A DNA stretch of 64,000 nt from Actinopolymorpha sp. NPDC004070 (GTDB lineage: Bacteria; Actinomycetota; Actinomycetes; Propionibacteriales; Actinopolymorphaceae): NCBI RefSeq assembly GCF_040610475.1, contig NZ_JBEXMJ010000015.1:103225-167224 (forward strand), given 5' to 3'. The stretch's first letter is position 1. Each line of letters starts with the position of its first letter. The notes under the pieces are model-generated. The model saw nothing but the letters and a program-made list of their open reading frames with translations, was not told the DNA's origin and made no database searches. This document shows positions 10,729-19,450 of the stretch, one piece after another. The position numbers and the translations under genes were made by a program.

Positions 10729-11085
10729 TCAGGCGGTGGGACCGTCGGGGCTCTGGCTGTTCTGCGAGGGAGCGGCGCCGCCGGGCTGTCCACCCGCCTG
10801 GCCGGCCTGGCTGCCCAGGAAGAACTGCACGCTGCCCTGAGCGTCGACCTCGGCGTCGAGCACCATCTCGTCGAGCATGCTGGAGGCGCTCTCCTCCAAG
10901 AAGACGCGCGCGCCCTGCTCCTCGACGACCGCGTCGCCCGCGGTGGGCTCGGCGGCGACCGCGAGGCTCAGGCTCTGCTGGTCCTCAGGCTGTGCGGTGA
11001 TGCGCAGACCGGCGCTTCCGGGAAGTTCGGGGCTGTTCGTCAGGGACTGGATGACGAGGGCAGCGTTGTTCGTGAGTGCAAGCAA
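10729..11085 (-). CDS. HesB/IscA-like protein lacking cysteines
   Basis: A 118-residue protein of the HesB/YadR fold seen in actinobacteria, beginning LALTNNAALVIQSLTNSPEL, with the conserved GLRITAQ strand and a LDAEVDAQGSVQFFL end. True IscA/ErpA scaffolds use three cysteines to hold Fe-S clusters; this protein has none, so it cannot bind a cluster in the usual way and its role is unknown. The C-terminal 25 residues are Gly/Gln/Ser/Pro-rich and probably disordered. The start is TTG at 11083-11085, chosen because GAGGAG lies five bases upstream. It is a single gene, convergent with the solute-binding protein unit. Confidence 0.8.
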   Translation of the reverse strand: MLALTNNAALVIQSLTNSPELPGSAGLRITAQPEDQQSLSLAVAAEPTAGDAVVEEQGARVFLEESASSMLDEMVLDAEVDAQGSVQFFLGSQAGQAGGQPGGAAPSQNSQSPDGPTA

Positions 11086-11300
11086 GATTGCTCCTCAACT
11101 AGAGATCATGGGTGACCGGGGAACTGCGCCCGCGCGCCGTCGAAGGCGTACGTCAGGGCGCCACTGGCCCGACCGGCTGGCAGGTGTGAATCACTCCCCG
11201 ATGCACTGGACGCCGGTGATTCCACCCTTGCCCCTGATCGGCGCTGAGTCAAACCAAGCGTGTCGGCGGGCGCGTGTGGAGGTGTGGAGATGATGGATGG

Positions 11301-12065
11301 GTGACCAGTCACCCATCGCCATCGGAGTCTTCCGGCCCTGTCCCCGCACCGGGAAACGTCCCACCCGCCGGCCCCGACACGCCCGGCGGCACCGAGGTCG
11401 CGCCACCGCCGCGCTGGGGCATCCCCACCGCGATCGGGTCGCTGCTCGGTTTCGTCGTGTTGTCGTTCGCGGTGTCGTTCGGGCTCAGCGCCCTGGGAGT
11501 GGATCCGGTCACGGCGACGATCATCGCCACGCCGGTGGGCTGGCTGTCCCTCGCCGGCGTACCGCTGCTGGCCTCCCGGCGGCGGGGGAACGGTCCGCGC
11601 TCGGACCTCGCCCTGTGGTTCCGCCCGGTCGACGTCGCGATCGGGTTGGTCGCCTGCCTGGTCGTCCTCCTGGCGGCCACGCTCATCCTGCTGGTCACGA
11701 TCGCGATGACCGGCGGTACGCCCACCTCAGCGCTGGGTGACGTCGCCGGGCACGCCCACGCCCACTGGCAGGTGGTGGCGCTGGCCGTCATGGCGCTGTG
11801 TGCGGCGTTCATGGAGGAAATCCACTTTCGGGGTATGTGGTGGAGTGCGCTGCGCCGGCGCGGCCTGGGCGCCCGGCCGACCCTGCTGGCGACGGCGGTG
11901 TTGTTCGCGCTGGTCCACCTCGAACCCACCCGGGTGGTGCTGTTGTTCGCGGCCGGGCTGGCCGCCGGATACGTCCGGATGCGGTCGGATCGGCTGGGGC
12001 CCGCGATCGTCACCCACCTGCTGATCAACCTGCTGGCCGCGGTGTCCCTGCTGAGCCTGCTGTGA
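11301..12065 (+). CDS. CPBP-family intramembrane metalloprotease
   Basis: A membrane protein of about 254 residues with six to eight hydrophobic segments. It carries the CPBP (Abi/CAAX-like) active-site motif EEIHFRG followed by W and an H in ALVHLEP, and a third conserved histidine in VTHLLIN near the C-terminus; the two Glu and His residues are the expected metal ligands of this family. The first 30 residues are Pro/Ser-rich and cytoplasmic. The GTG at 11301 was chosen as it follows a GGAG and starts the disordered N-terminus; GTG/TTG codons just upstream are possible. In bacteria such proteins are often linked to peptide maturation or self-immunity, but nothing nearby gives a substrate. 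Confidence 0.88.
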   Translation: MTSHPSPSESSGPVPAPGNVPPAGPDTPGGTEVAPPPRWGIPTAIGSLLGFVVLSFAVSFGLSALGVDPVTATIIATPVGWLSLAGVPLLASRRRGNGPRSDLALWFRPVDVAIGLVACLVVLLAATLILLVTIAMTGGTPTSALGDVAGHAHAHWQVVALAVMALCAAFMEEIHFRGMWWSALRRRGLGARPTLLATAVLFALVHLEPTRVVLLFAAGLAAGYVRMRSDRLGPAIVTHLLINLLAAVSLLSLL

Positions 12066-12111
12066 GCTGCCGTGCCGTGATCTACCGGTGGTGACGTACG
12101 GGCGCTCCATG

Positions 12112-12147
12112 TGCGGCGGGACGTGCGGCGGGACGTGCGGCGGGGTC
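12112..12147. repeat. Three tandem 12-bp repeats upstream of recO
   Basis: The unit GTGCGGCGGGAC occurs three times (the last copy ends GGGT) within the short gap before recO. It is likely replication slippage in GC-rich DNA. Confidence 0.75.
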
Positions 12148-12172
12148 TGCCACGTCGGTGCCGTACGCGAGA

Positions 12173-13075
12173 ATGGTCGATGTGCCGCTGTACGTCGACG
12201 AGGCCGTGGTGCTCCGCACCCACAAGCTCGGTGAGGCCGACCGGATCATCACCCTGCTGACCCGTCACCACGGACGGGTCCGCGCGGTCGCCAAGGGTGT
12301 CCGCCGTACGTCGTCGCGGTTCGGCGCCCGCCTGGAGCCCTGCTCCTACGTCGAGCTGCAGCTCGCGGTGGGCCGCTCCCTGGACGTCATCACCCAGGCC
12401 GAGATCCGCAGGCCCTACGCCGAGGCGATGTATGCCGACTACGGCCGCTACACCACCGCGGCGGCCATGCTGGAGACCGCGGAGCGGCTGACCGTCGAGG
12501 AGCGCGAGCCGGCCACCCAGCACTTCCTGCTCCTGGTCGCCGCCCTGCGGTCGCTGGCCGAGGGCGCCCACGAGCCCAGCCTGATCCTGGACTCCTACCT
12601 GCTGCGGTCGCTGGCCGTCGCGGGCTACGCACCCTCCTTCGACGCCTGCGCCCGCTGCGGCACGGGCGGCCCGCACCGCGCGTTCGCGGTCGCGGCCGGC
12701 GGGATGATCTGTGCCGACTGCCGGCCGGCGGGTGTGGCAATGCCCGCGCCGGAGACGGTCGGGCTGCTGGCGGCGCTGCTGACCGGTGAGTGGTCGGTGG
12801 CCGACGCGAGCACCGACCGGCACCGGCGCGAGGCGACCGGCCTGGTCTCGGCGTACCTCCAGTGGCATCTGGAACGCGGCCTGCGCTCGCTGCCGTACGT
12901 CGAGCGGTTCGAGCCGGAGATCCGGGTACGAGTCACGGAGGACGACCCGCACGACCACGAGCACCACCAGGACGGCCAGCACGAGCATGGGCACCACGAG
13001 CACGACCAGCATGGGCACGACCAACACGACGGCGCCTTCCCCCACGACACCGGACGGGGTGTGATCTCGCGATGA
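12173..13075 (+). CDS. recO: DNA repair protein RecO with a histidine-rich C-terminal tail
   Basis: RecO loads RecA with RecR on SSB-coated DNA in the RecF pathway. The N-terminal OB fold is clear ([20 protein letters not shown]), and the zinc site has two CxxC pairs (CARC and CADC). The core ends near residue 257. After it come about 43 residues that RecO normally lacks, with 13 His mixed with Asp, Glu and Gln ([20 protein letters not shown] and on). This resembles the zinc- or nickel-holding tails of metallochaperones. ATG 12173 is preferred; 12158 (ATG) and 12182 (GTG, giving VPLYVDEAV as in most RecO proteins) are alternatives. The stop overlaps the uppS start (ATGA), as in many actinobacteria. 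Confidence 0.95.
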   Translation: MVDVPLYVDEAVVLRTHKLGEADRIITLLTRHHGRVRAVAKGVRRTSSRFGARLEPCSYVELQLAVGRSLDVITQAEIRRPYAEAMYADYGRYTTAAAMLETAERLTVEEREPATQHFLLLVAALRSLAEGAHEPSLILDSYLLRSLAVAGYAPSFDACARCGTGGPHRAFAVAAGGMICADCRPAGVAMPAPETVGLLAALLTGEWSVADASTDRHRREATGLVSAYLQWHLERGLRSLPYVERFEPEIRVRVTEDDPHDHEHHQDGQHEHGHHEHDQHGHDQHDGAFPHDTGRGVISR

Positions 13076-13914
13076 GTCCCAGTCTGCGCTCCGGCCTGCG
13101 GCGCAGGCCGGCACCTGTCCGCCGGCAGGTCCAGCCGCCCGACCCGCACCCCTCGGGTGCCCGGCCGCCGGCCATCCCGCCGGAGCTCGTTCCCCGCCAC
13201 GTCGCCCTGGTGATGGACGGAAACGGCCGGTGGGCCAAGGCGCGCGGGCTGCCGCGCACGCGCGGTCACGAACGGGGTGAGGGTGCGCTGTTCGACACCA
13301 TCAAGGGTGCGATCGAGATCGGTGTGAAGACCCTTTCGGCGTACGCGTTCTCCACCGAGAACTGGTCGCGTTCGCCGGAGGAGGTGCGCTTCCTGATGGG
13401 CTTCAACCGCGAGGTGATCCACCGCCGGCGGGACGAGCTGGACGCCATGGGGGTGCGGGTGCGCTGGGCCGGGCGCCGGCCCAAGCTGTGGAAGAGCGTG
13501 ATCCGCGAGCTCGAGTACGCCGAGGAACGCACCCGCGACAACGACGTCATCACCTTGCAGTTCTGCGTCAACTACGGCGGACGCGCCGAGCTGGCCGACG
13601 CGATGCAGGCGATCGCCCGCGACGTGGAGGCGGGCAGGCTGCGCCCGGACCGGATCGACGAGCGGACGATCGGCCGCTACCTCTACCAGCCGGACCTGCC
13701 CGACGTCGACCTGTTCGTCCGGTCGTCGGGGGAGCAGCGCACCTCGAACTTCATGCTGTGGCAGTCGGCGTACGCGGAGTTCGTCTTTCTGGACACGTTG
13801 TTCCCCGACTTCGACCGGCGCGACCTGTGGCGGGCGATCGAGCTCTACGTCACCCGCGACCGCAGGTTCGGCGGCGCGATCCCCAACGAGGTGGCCGAGC
13901 CGTCAGGGTCCTGA
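13072..13914 (+). CDS. uppS: Isoprenyl transferase (undecaprenyl/decaprenyl diphosphate synthase)
   Basis: A 280-residue cis-prenyltransferase making the long-chain prenyl diphosphate lipid carrier for peptidoglycan and other wall polymers. The hallmark [20 protein letters not shown] is at about residues 43-62, with the catalytic Asp in MDGNGRWA. Downstream are [10 protein letters not shown], and the C-terminal signature [25 protein letters not shown] that binds isopentenyl diphosphate. The ATG at 13072 overlaps the recO stop, so the genes are coupled. The next gene is convergent, 62 bases away. Confidence 0.96.
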   Translation: MSPSLRSGLRRRPAPVRRQVQPPDPHPSGARPPAIPPELVPRHVALVMDGNGRWAKARGLPRTRGHERGEGALFDTIKGAIEIGVKTLSAYAFSTENWSRSPEEVRFLMGFNREVIHRRRDELDAMGVRVRWAGRRPKLWKSVIRELEYAEERTRDNDVITLQFCVNYGGRAELADAMQAIARDVEAGRLRPDRIDERTIGRYLYQPDLPDVDLFVRSSGEQRTSNFMLWQSAYAEFVFLDTLFPDFDRRDLWRAIELYVTRDRRFGGAIPNEVAEPSGS

Positions 13915-13976
13915 GGGGCTCTGCCGTTGCTCCGTCGTTCCGAGGCGTTCGGAGGCGTTCGGAGCGTTCCGGGCGT

Positions 13977-14387
13977 CTAGGACGCGGCTCGGCGCGCGCA
14001 GGAGGCGCAGGTCCCGAACACCTCGAGGGTGTGGGTGACGTCGACGAAGCCGGCCTCGGCGGCGACGCCTTCGGCCCATCGCTCGACCGCGGGTCCCTCC
14101 ACCTCCACGGTGTGCCCGCAGCTGCGGCACACCAGGTGGTGGTGGTGGCGCGCGGTGGCGCACCGGCGGTAGACCGTCTCGCCGTCGTCGGTACGGATGG
14201 CGTCCACCTGCCCGGCGTCGGCCAGGGACGCGAGCGTGCGGTAGACCGTTGTCAACCCGACGTTGTCACCGCGGCCACGCAACAGTGCGTGGATGTCCTG
14301 GGCGCTGCGGAAGTCCTCGACTCCCTCCAGCGCCTCCGCGACCGCGGCGCGCTGCCGGGTCGCGCGGATCCTCGGGTTCGCGTTCAG
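13977..14387 (-). CDS. zur: Fur-family zinc regulator (Zur), apparently starting at CTG
   Basis: A 136-residue Fur-superfamily repressor. The winged helix includes QRAAVAEALEGVEDFRSAQDIHALL and TTVYRTLASLADAGQVDAI, the histidine cluster ARHHHHLVCRSCGH holds regulatory zinc, and CRSC and CASC give the structural Cys4 site. No ATG, GTG or TTG exists at the needed place: the frame runs upstream to a CTG at 14385-14387 that overlaps the TGA of znuB in the way ATG usually does, with GGGGAGG eight bases before it. A TTG at 14282 would delete half of the DNA-binding domain. It lies last in the znu cluster and should repress znuA through the site at 17236-17250. Confidence 0.92.
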   Translation of the reverse strand: MNANPRIRATRQRAAVAEALEGVEDFRSAQDIHALLRGRGDNVGLTTVYRTLASLADAGQVDAIRTDDGETVYRRCATARHHHHLVCRSCGHTVEVEGPAVERWAEGVAAEAGFVDVTHTLEVFGTCASCARRAAS

Positions 14388-15415
14388 CTGGATCGCCTCC
14401 CCTGGGCGGCCGGGCCGCCGGGGCCCGGCCCGCCGGCGACGTGTTCCTCGTCGTCCTCGGCGAAGTGCTCGTCGTAGTGCGCGCCGTGCGGCGCGTGCCG
14501 GTGCCCGTCGTGCAGGTAGTCCACGTGGTCCTCGTGGGGGACTGCCCGGTGCCCGCAGGTGGGTCCGTGGGCGTGCAGGTGGTCCTCGGCCTCGTTGTGC
14601 GGCCCGCGCATCCGGGCCCGCAGCGCGGTGCCCGCCGCGGTGAGCACGAACACCGCGATGGCCGCGAGCACGATGGTCGCACCGGAGGGAGTGTCGGCGT
14701 AGAACGAGGTGAACACCCCACCCACGCTCACCAGGACGCCAACCACCATCGCGGTGGCGACGGTGCCGGCGAAGCTGCGGCCGACCCGCTGTGCCACCGC
14801 CACCGGCACGATCATCAGGGCGCTGACCAGCAGCAGGCCGACGACCCGCATCGACACCACGACGGTGACCGCGACCATCACCGCGAGCACGATGTTGAGG
14901 GCGAGCACCGGCAGGCCGGCCGCGGTGGCGTACTCCTCGTCCGCGCCGACGGTGAAGAACACCCGGGACATTCCCAGCGCGACCGCCAGCACGACCACCG
15001 CGAGGACGGCGAACACCACCAGGTCACCCGGCGTGGTCGAGGTGATCGAGCCGAAGAGATAGGCGTTGAGGTTGGCGGGAGTGCTGCCCGGCGCCTTGGC
15101 CAGCAGCACCACGCCACCGGCGATACCTCCGTAGAACATCACCGCCAGCGCGACGTCGCTGCTCGTGCGCCCCTTCGCCCGCATGAACTCGATGAGCACG
15201 GCGCCGACGACGGTGCACACCAGTGCCGTCCACACCGGGCCGGAACGGGTGAGCAGCCCGATGCCGACGCCGGTGAGCGCGACGTGGCCCATGCCGTCAC
15301 CGATCAGGGCGAGCCGGCGCTGGACGAGGTAGATGCCGACCGCCGGGGCGGACAGGCCGATGAGCAGCGCGGCGAGCAACGCCCGCTGCATGAAGTCGAA
15401 CTGCAGGATCTCCAT
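14384..15415 (-). CDS. znuB: Zinc ABC transporter permease with histidine-rich C-terminus
   Basis: A 343-residue ABC-3 (ZnuB/TroC) permease with about eight membrane segments, starting MEILQFDFMQRALLAALLIG. Family features include RLALIGDGMGHVALTGVGIG and SMRVVGLLLVSALMIVPVA. After the last helix, about 75 residues contain 14 His along with Asp and Glu (for example HLHAHGPTCGHR and HDGHRHAPHGAH), probably a cytoplasmic zinc buffer. It lies four bases after znuC and its stop overlaps the zur start, so the three are co-transcribed. Zinc rather than manganese specificity is inferred from the Zur gene, Zur box and His-rich segments. Confidence 0.95.
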   Translation of the reverse strand: MEILQFDFMQRALLAALLIGLSAPAVGIYLVQRRLALIGDGMGHVALTGVGIGLLTRSGPVWTALVCTVVGAVLIEFMRAKGRTSSDVALAVMFYGGIAGGVVLLAKAPGSTPANLNAYLFGSITSTTPGDLVVFAVLAVVVLAVALGMSRVFFTVGADEEYATAAGLPVLALNIVLAVMVAVTVVVSMRVVGLLLVSALMIVPVAVAQRVGRSFAGTVATAMVVGVLVSVGGVFTSFYADTPSGATIVLAAIAVFVLTAAGTALRARMRGPHNEAEDHLHAHGPTCGHRAVPHEDHVDYLHDGHRHAPHGAHYDEHFAEDDEEHVAGGPGPGGPAAQGRRSS

Positions 15416-15419
15416 CGTT

Positions 15420-16214
15420 TCAGTCCACGAATCCGAAGGGGCCGTCCGGCGAGGCCGGCAGGAAGTGGGGATCGGCGCCCGCGAAGCCGTTCAGCACGTT
15501 GTCGGTGGGCGGGCCGTCGTAGGTGACCCGGCCGTGGTGCAGCACGACCGTACGATCGATCAGGTCGGCGAGCGGCCCGATCTCGTGCGTCACGATGAGC
15601 AGGGTGGTGCCGGCCTCCACCAGAGCGGTGAGCGTCCGGGTGAGGATCTCCTGGTTGGCCAGGTCGACGCCGGCCAGCGGCTCGTCCATCACCAGCATGT
15701 CCGGCTCCCCGGCCAGCGCGCGGGCGATCAGCGCCCGGCGCTGCTGCCCGCCGGACAGCGTGGAGACCTGGGCGCAGGCCTTCTCCTCCAGGCCGACGGT
15801 GGCGATGGTGTCGGCCACCACTGTCCGGTCGGCCGGGCGGAGCCAGGGGGTGAGCAGCCGGCGGCGGGCCAGCCGGCCGGACGACACCACCTCCTGCACC
15901 GTCGCGGGAACACCGCCGCCGACGGTGTGCCGCTGGGGTACGTACCCGATCCGGGCGCGGTCGTGGAACCGGTGCGCAGGGGTGCCGAAGAGCTCCAGCG
16001 TGCCGGCCGAGAGGGGCACCAGGCCGAGGATCGCCCTGACCAGGGTCGACTTGCCCGAGCCGTTCGGTCCGAGCAATGCGACCACCTCACCGGGCAGGAC
16101 GTCGAGGTCGACACCCGACAGCGCGCGCTGGCCGGCGTAGGAGACCCCGCCGTCACGGAGGCGGACGGCGGCGGCGGTCGCGGGACCTTCGGTGCCGGGT
16201 GAGCTGGTGGTCAT
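15420..16214 (-). CDS. znuC: Zinc ABC transporter ATP-binding protein
   Basis: A 264-residue ATPase that powers import by the ZnuB permease. It has Walker A GPNGSGKSTL (about residues 51-60), the ABC signature LSGGQQRR, Walker B LVMDEPLAGVD and the switch histidine in LIVTHEIG. The ATG at 16212-16214 overlaps the TGA of znuA (ATGA), and znuB follows after four bases. The length is normal. The C-terminal 30 residues are a short tail without His enrichment. Confidence 0.96.
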   Translation of the reverse strand: MTTSSPGTEGPATAAAVRLRDGGVSYAGQRALSGVDLDVLPGEVVALLGPNGSGKSTLVRAILGLVPLSAGTLELFGTPAHRFHDRARIGYVPQRHTVGGGVPATVQEVVSSGRLARRRLLTPWLRPADRTVVADTIATVGLEEKACAQVSTLSGGQQRRALIARALAGEPDMLVMDEPLAGVDLANQEILTRTLTALVEAGTTLLIVTHEIGPLADLIDRTVVLHHGRVTYDGPPTDNVLNGFAGADPHFLPASPDGPFGFVD

Positions 16215-17236
16215 GAGCAGACCTGTCCCTTCCGGAGCGTGGCGAGGTTGGCGCGCATGACGTCGAGGTAGTCCTTGCCGGCCGACTCCGAGGTCAGCCC
16301 CTCCAGCGGGTCGAGGACCGCGCTGGCGGCCCCGGTCTCCCTGGCCACCGTCTTCGCCACCGCCGGGCTCACCAGCGTCTCGTGGTAGATCGTACGAACG
16401 TCGTGCCTGCGGGCGAACGTGGCGGCCGAGCTGAGCTCGGCGGGGGACGGCTCCTGCTCCGGTGACAGCCCGGTGATGCCGAACTGCGTGAGCCCGTAGC
16501 GGTGGGCGAGGTATCCGAACGCGGCATGGCTGGTCACCAGGTCGCGGGTGCGGCAGGTCTTCAGGCCGGTCCGGAACTCCCGATCCAGGGTGGTGAGGTC
16601 GGCGCGGAGCCTGGCAGCGTTCGCCCGGAACCCGTCGGCGTGGCCGGGGTCGACGGCGGCCAGCCGCCTGGCGAGGGCGTCGCCCACGGCGGCCAGCCGG
16701 AGCGGGTCGAGCCAGAAGTGCGGATCCTTGCCCGACGCGACGCTGTCGGCCTCCTCGCCGCCCTCGACGTTGTTGGAGTGGTCGGCGTGGTCAGCGTGGC
16801 CGCCATGCTCGGCGTGGTCGGACTCGCCTGCGGTCGGTGCGGGCAGGGTCAGCCTGGCGGCACCGGCGACGTCCAGGCCGTGGTCGCCGGCCTCCTGTTT
16901 CACCGCCGAGTCCACGGCCGGCTGGAGACCGCGCAGGTAGACCACGAGGTCGGCCTGACTCACCGTGCCCACCGCCCGCGGCGACAGCTCCAGGTCGTGC
17001 GGCTCGGCGCCCGGCTTGGTGAGGTTGACCACGTCCGCGGTGTCTCCGGCGACGCGCTCGGCGGCGTACTGCAACGGGTAGAACGCCGTCACCACGCTCA
17101 GTCGGTCGCCGCCGGTCCCCGATCCGGACTCCTGGCCGCACGCGGTGAGGAGGCTTCCGGCGCACAGGCCGGCGGTCACGGCGGCAACCGCGGCGAACCG
17201 CCGTGCGGCACCATGCCGCCGGATCATGAAGAACAT
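16211..17236 (-). CDS. znuA: Zinc-binding lipoprotein of the ZnuABC transporter
   Basis: A cluster A-I substrate-binding lipoprotein of about 341 residues. The signal peptide (IRRHGAARRFAAVAAVTAGL) ends in the lipobox LLTAC. Between the two lobes is the His/Asp-rich loop SDHAEHGGHADHADH typical of ZnuA, next to conserved metal ligands in DPHFWLDPLRL and YHETLVSPA. The frame opens at a TTG at 17251, but the Zur box and -10 cover that part, so the start is placed at ATG 17234-17236, which coincides with the predicted transcription start; the mRNA may be leaderless. ATG 17225-17227 is a further option. It heads the znuACB-zur operon. Confidence 0.93.
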   Translation of the reverse strand: MFFMIRRHGAARRFAAVAAVTAGLCAGSLLTACGQESGSGTGGDRLSVVTAFYPLQYAAERVAGDTADVVNLTKPGAEPHDLELSPRAVGTVSQADLVVYLRGLQPAVDSAVKQEAGDHGLDVAGAARLTLPAPTAGESDHAEHGGHADHADHSNNVEGGEEADSVASGKDPHFWLDPLRLAAVGDALARRLAAVDPGHADGFRANAARLRADLTTLDREFRTGLKTCRTRDLVTSHAAFGYLAHRYGLTQFGITGLSPEQEPSPAELSSAATFARRHDVRTIYHETLVSPAVAKTVARETGAASAVLDPLEGLTSESAGKDYLDVMRANLATLRKGQVCS

Positions 17237-17272
17237 GAGAACCATTTTCAACTAGCGGCCCGGTGCTGTCAA
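17236..17272 (-). promoter_or_regulatory. znuA promoter overlapped by a Zur box
   Basis: TTGACA (complement of 17267-17272) and GAAAAT (complement of 17244-17249) are spaced by 17 bases, giving a good -35/-10 pair. The 15-base Zur box TGAGAACCATTTTCA at 17236-17250 covers the -10; it matches the actinobacterial consensus TGAAAATnATTTTCA at 12 of the 14 specified bases. Zinc-bound Zur should block RNA polymerase here. The transcription start falls within a base or so of the ATG at 17236. Confidence 0.85.
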
Positions 17273-17432
17273 CTCGCGGTTGCCCAGGGGAGCGATTGAC
17301 GGGTCGCCGGAAGCCGGAAAGTCGCGGGAGTCGCGGAGGTCGCTCGGAAGCCGGGAAGTCGCGGAAGGGGTGTGCAGAGGTCGTCGCCGCAAGCTGACGT
17401 TGCGGTCGCGCGGTCGCCGGGGGAGGTCCGGG

Positions 17433-17840
17433 CTACGCGGCGATGATGCGTATCGCCAGCGCGGCGCCGCCGAGGGCGAGTGCGACCAGGCGGATCACCC
17501 GGCGGGAGCGGTCGCCCTCGTGCCAGGCGAGGTAGGTGAGCCAGGCCATCAGCGCCACGACGACGCCGAGACAGACCGGTCCGTACGGCGCGGGCGTCAG
17601 CAGGCCCGCGACCAGCAGCGCCGCCAGGCCGATCGTCACCACCCAGCGCGGCATGCGGTGCAACCGGAGGATGACGGGGTAACTCAGGCGTTCGGCCGTA
17701 CGGCGAAATCCGGTGGAGCCTGGCGAGCCTGACGAGCCCGAAGAACCCGGCGACCGTGACGGGCCCGGCGAGGCGGCCGAACTCGGACGACTGCGCGGCT
17801 CGCCGGGCTTCGGCTGCCTCGACTTCGGTCGGTCGGACAC
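17433..17840 (-). CDS. Small membrane protein (DUF6703-like)
   Basis: A 135-residue protein. The first 55 residues are basic and Pro/Ser/Gly-rich (SDRPKSRQPKPGEPR at the start), then LSYPVILRLHRMPRWVVTIG leads into three hydrophobic segments. Small proteins of this shape are commonly found beside glyS in actinobacteria; the assignment to DUF6703 is from memory of that pattern and unproven. The GTG at 17838-17840 is chosen because GAGGAG lies five bases upstream; the longer frame to 18053 has no such site and runs into the glyS start. It is divergent from glyS. Function unknown. Confidence 0.7.
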   Translation of the reverse strand: MSDRPKSRQPKPGEPRSRPSSAASPGPSRSPGSSGSSGSPGSTGFRRTAERLSYPVILRLHRMPRWVVTIGLAALLVAGLLTPAPYGPVCLGVVVALMAWLTYLAWHEGDRSRRVIRLVALALGGAALAIRIIAA

Positions 17841-18012
17841 GACACTCCTCGGCTGGACCTCGACTGGACCGGGCCGACGTCGATGCCGGCCGCCACTCGT
17901 TCTGACCGATCCTCTCACCGCGGCCGGGCGTAGGACACCGTGCATCGGGGCACACCGGTAGCCTGTGTCCTTCCCGCGTCCCCGCCGACACCCAGCCGGA
18001 TGGAGTGCACAC

Positions 18013-19392
18013 GTGCCAGCCGATCGCCTCGACACCCTCGTCAGCCTCTGCAAGCGCCGCGGCTTCGTCTTCCCCTGCGGGGAGATCTACGGCGGCACGC
18101 GTTCGGCCTGGGACTACGGCCCGCTCGGAGTGGAGCTGAAGGAGAACCTCAAGCGCCAGTGGTGGCGGACGATGGTGCGCACCCGCGGAGACGTGGTGGG
18201 CCTGGACTCCTCGGTGATCCTGCCGCGGGCGGTGTGGGAGGCCTCCGGTCACGTCGAGGCGTTCGTCGACCCGCTGACCGAGTGCCAGAGCTGCCATCGC
18301 AGGTTCCGGGCCGACCACCTGGAGGAGGCCTTCGCAGCGAAGCACGACCGGCCGCCCGCCGACATCAGCGAGCTCGGCTGCCCGGCCTGCGGCACCAAGG
18401 GCGCGCTCACCGAGCCGCGGTTGTTCAACGGCCTGCTGCGCACGCACCTCGGACCGGTGGAGAGCGCGGAGGGCATGCACTTCCTGCGGCCGGAGACCGC
18501 ACAGGGCATCTTCGTCAACTTCGCCCAGGTGATGGCCTCCGCGCGTCGCCGGCCGCCGTTCGGCATCGCGCAGATCGGCAAGAGCTTCCGCAACGAGATC
18601 ACCCCCGGCAACTTCATCTTCCGCACCCGCGAGTTCGAGCAGATGGAGATGGAGTTCTTCGTCCGGCCGGGCACCGACGAGGAGTGGCACGACTACTGGC
18701 TGGCCAACCGCTGGGAGTGGTACACCGACCTCGGCATCTCCCCGGACAACCTGCGCTTCTACGAACACCCCAAGGAGAAGCTCTCCCACTACTCCAAGCG
18801 CACCGTCGACATCGAGTACCGCTTCGGCTTCGGCGGCAAGGAGTTCGACGAGCTCGAGGGCGTGGCCAACCGCACCGACTTCGACCTCACCACACACGCC
18901 CGGGCCTCCGGTGCCGACCTGTCCTACTTCGACCAGGACAAGGGCGAGCGCTGGACGCCGTACGTCATCGAGCCGGCCGCCGGCGTGGGCCGGTCGATGG
19001 CGGCGTTCCTGCTGGACGCCTACACCGAGGACGAGGCGCCGAACGCCAAGGGGAAGCTCGAACGCCGCACCGTCCTGCGGCTGGACCGCCGCCTCGCTCC
19101 GGTGAAGGCGGCCGTGCTGCCGCTGTCCCGCAACGCCGACCTGTCACCGCAGGCACGCAGGCTCGCCGACCAGTTGCGCCAGTCGTGGAACGTCGAGTTC
19201 GACGACGCCGGCGCGATCGGGCGGAGGTACCGTCGGCAGGACGAAATCGGTACGCCGTACTGTGTGACGGTCGACTTCGAGACGTTGGAGGACCACTGCG
19301 TGACGGTACGTGAGCGCGACTCGATGACGCAGGAACGCGTCTCCCTCGACGGTGTGGAGGCCTACCTCGCGGCACGTCTGGTCGGCTGCTGA
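18013..19392 (+). CDS. glyS: Glycine--tRNA ligase (dimeric type)
   Basis: A 459-residue class II aminoacyl-tRNA synthetase that charges tRNA-Gly; it is the eukaryote-like homodimeric type used by actinobacteria. Motif 1 lies near residues 30-60 ([28 protein letters not shown]), motif 2 is [22 protein letters not shown], and motif 3 is near [19 protein letters not shown]. The insertion contains CxxC pairs (CQSC, CPAC) likely to bind zinc. The C-terminal anticodon-binding domain ends at the stop. The GTG at 18013 gives [17 protein letters not shown], the normal start; the frame is open further upstream to 17965. Confidence 0.97.
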   Translation: MPADRLDTLVSLCKRRGFVFPCGEIYGGTRSAWDYGPLGVELKENLKRQWWRTMVRTRGDVVGLDSSVILPRAVWEASGHVEAFVDPLTECQSCHRRFRADHLEEAFAAKHDRPPADISELGCPACGTKGALTEPRLFNGLLRTHLGPVESAEGMHFLRPETAQGIFVNFAQVMASARRRPPFGIAQIGKSFRNEITPGNFIFRTREFEQMEMEFFVRPGTDEEWHDYWLANRWEWYTDLGISPDNLRFYEHPKEKLSHYSKRTVDIEYRFGFGGKEFDELEGVANRTDFDLTTHARASGADLSYFDQDKGERWTPYVIEPAAGVGRSMAAFLLDAYTEDEAPNAKGKLERRTVLRLDRRLAPVKAAVLPLSRNADLSPQARRLADQLRQSWNVEFDDAGAIGRRYRRQDEIGTPYCVTVDFETLEDHCVTVRERDSMTQERVSLDGVEAYLAARLVGC

Positions 19393-19450
19393 CCGTCCCC
19401 TCCGGTCCACCTGCCCCGAGCCCCTGCCCCGTTCCCTCCTCCCTGGTGTC

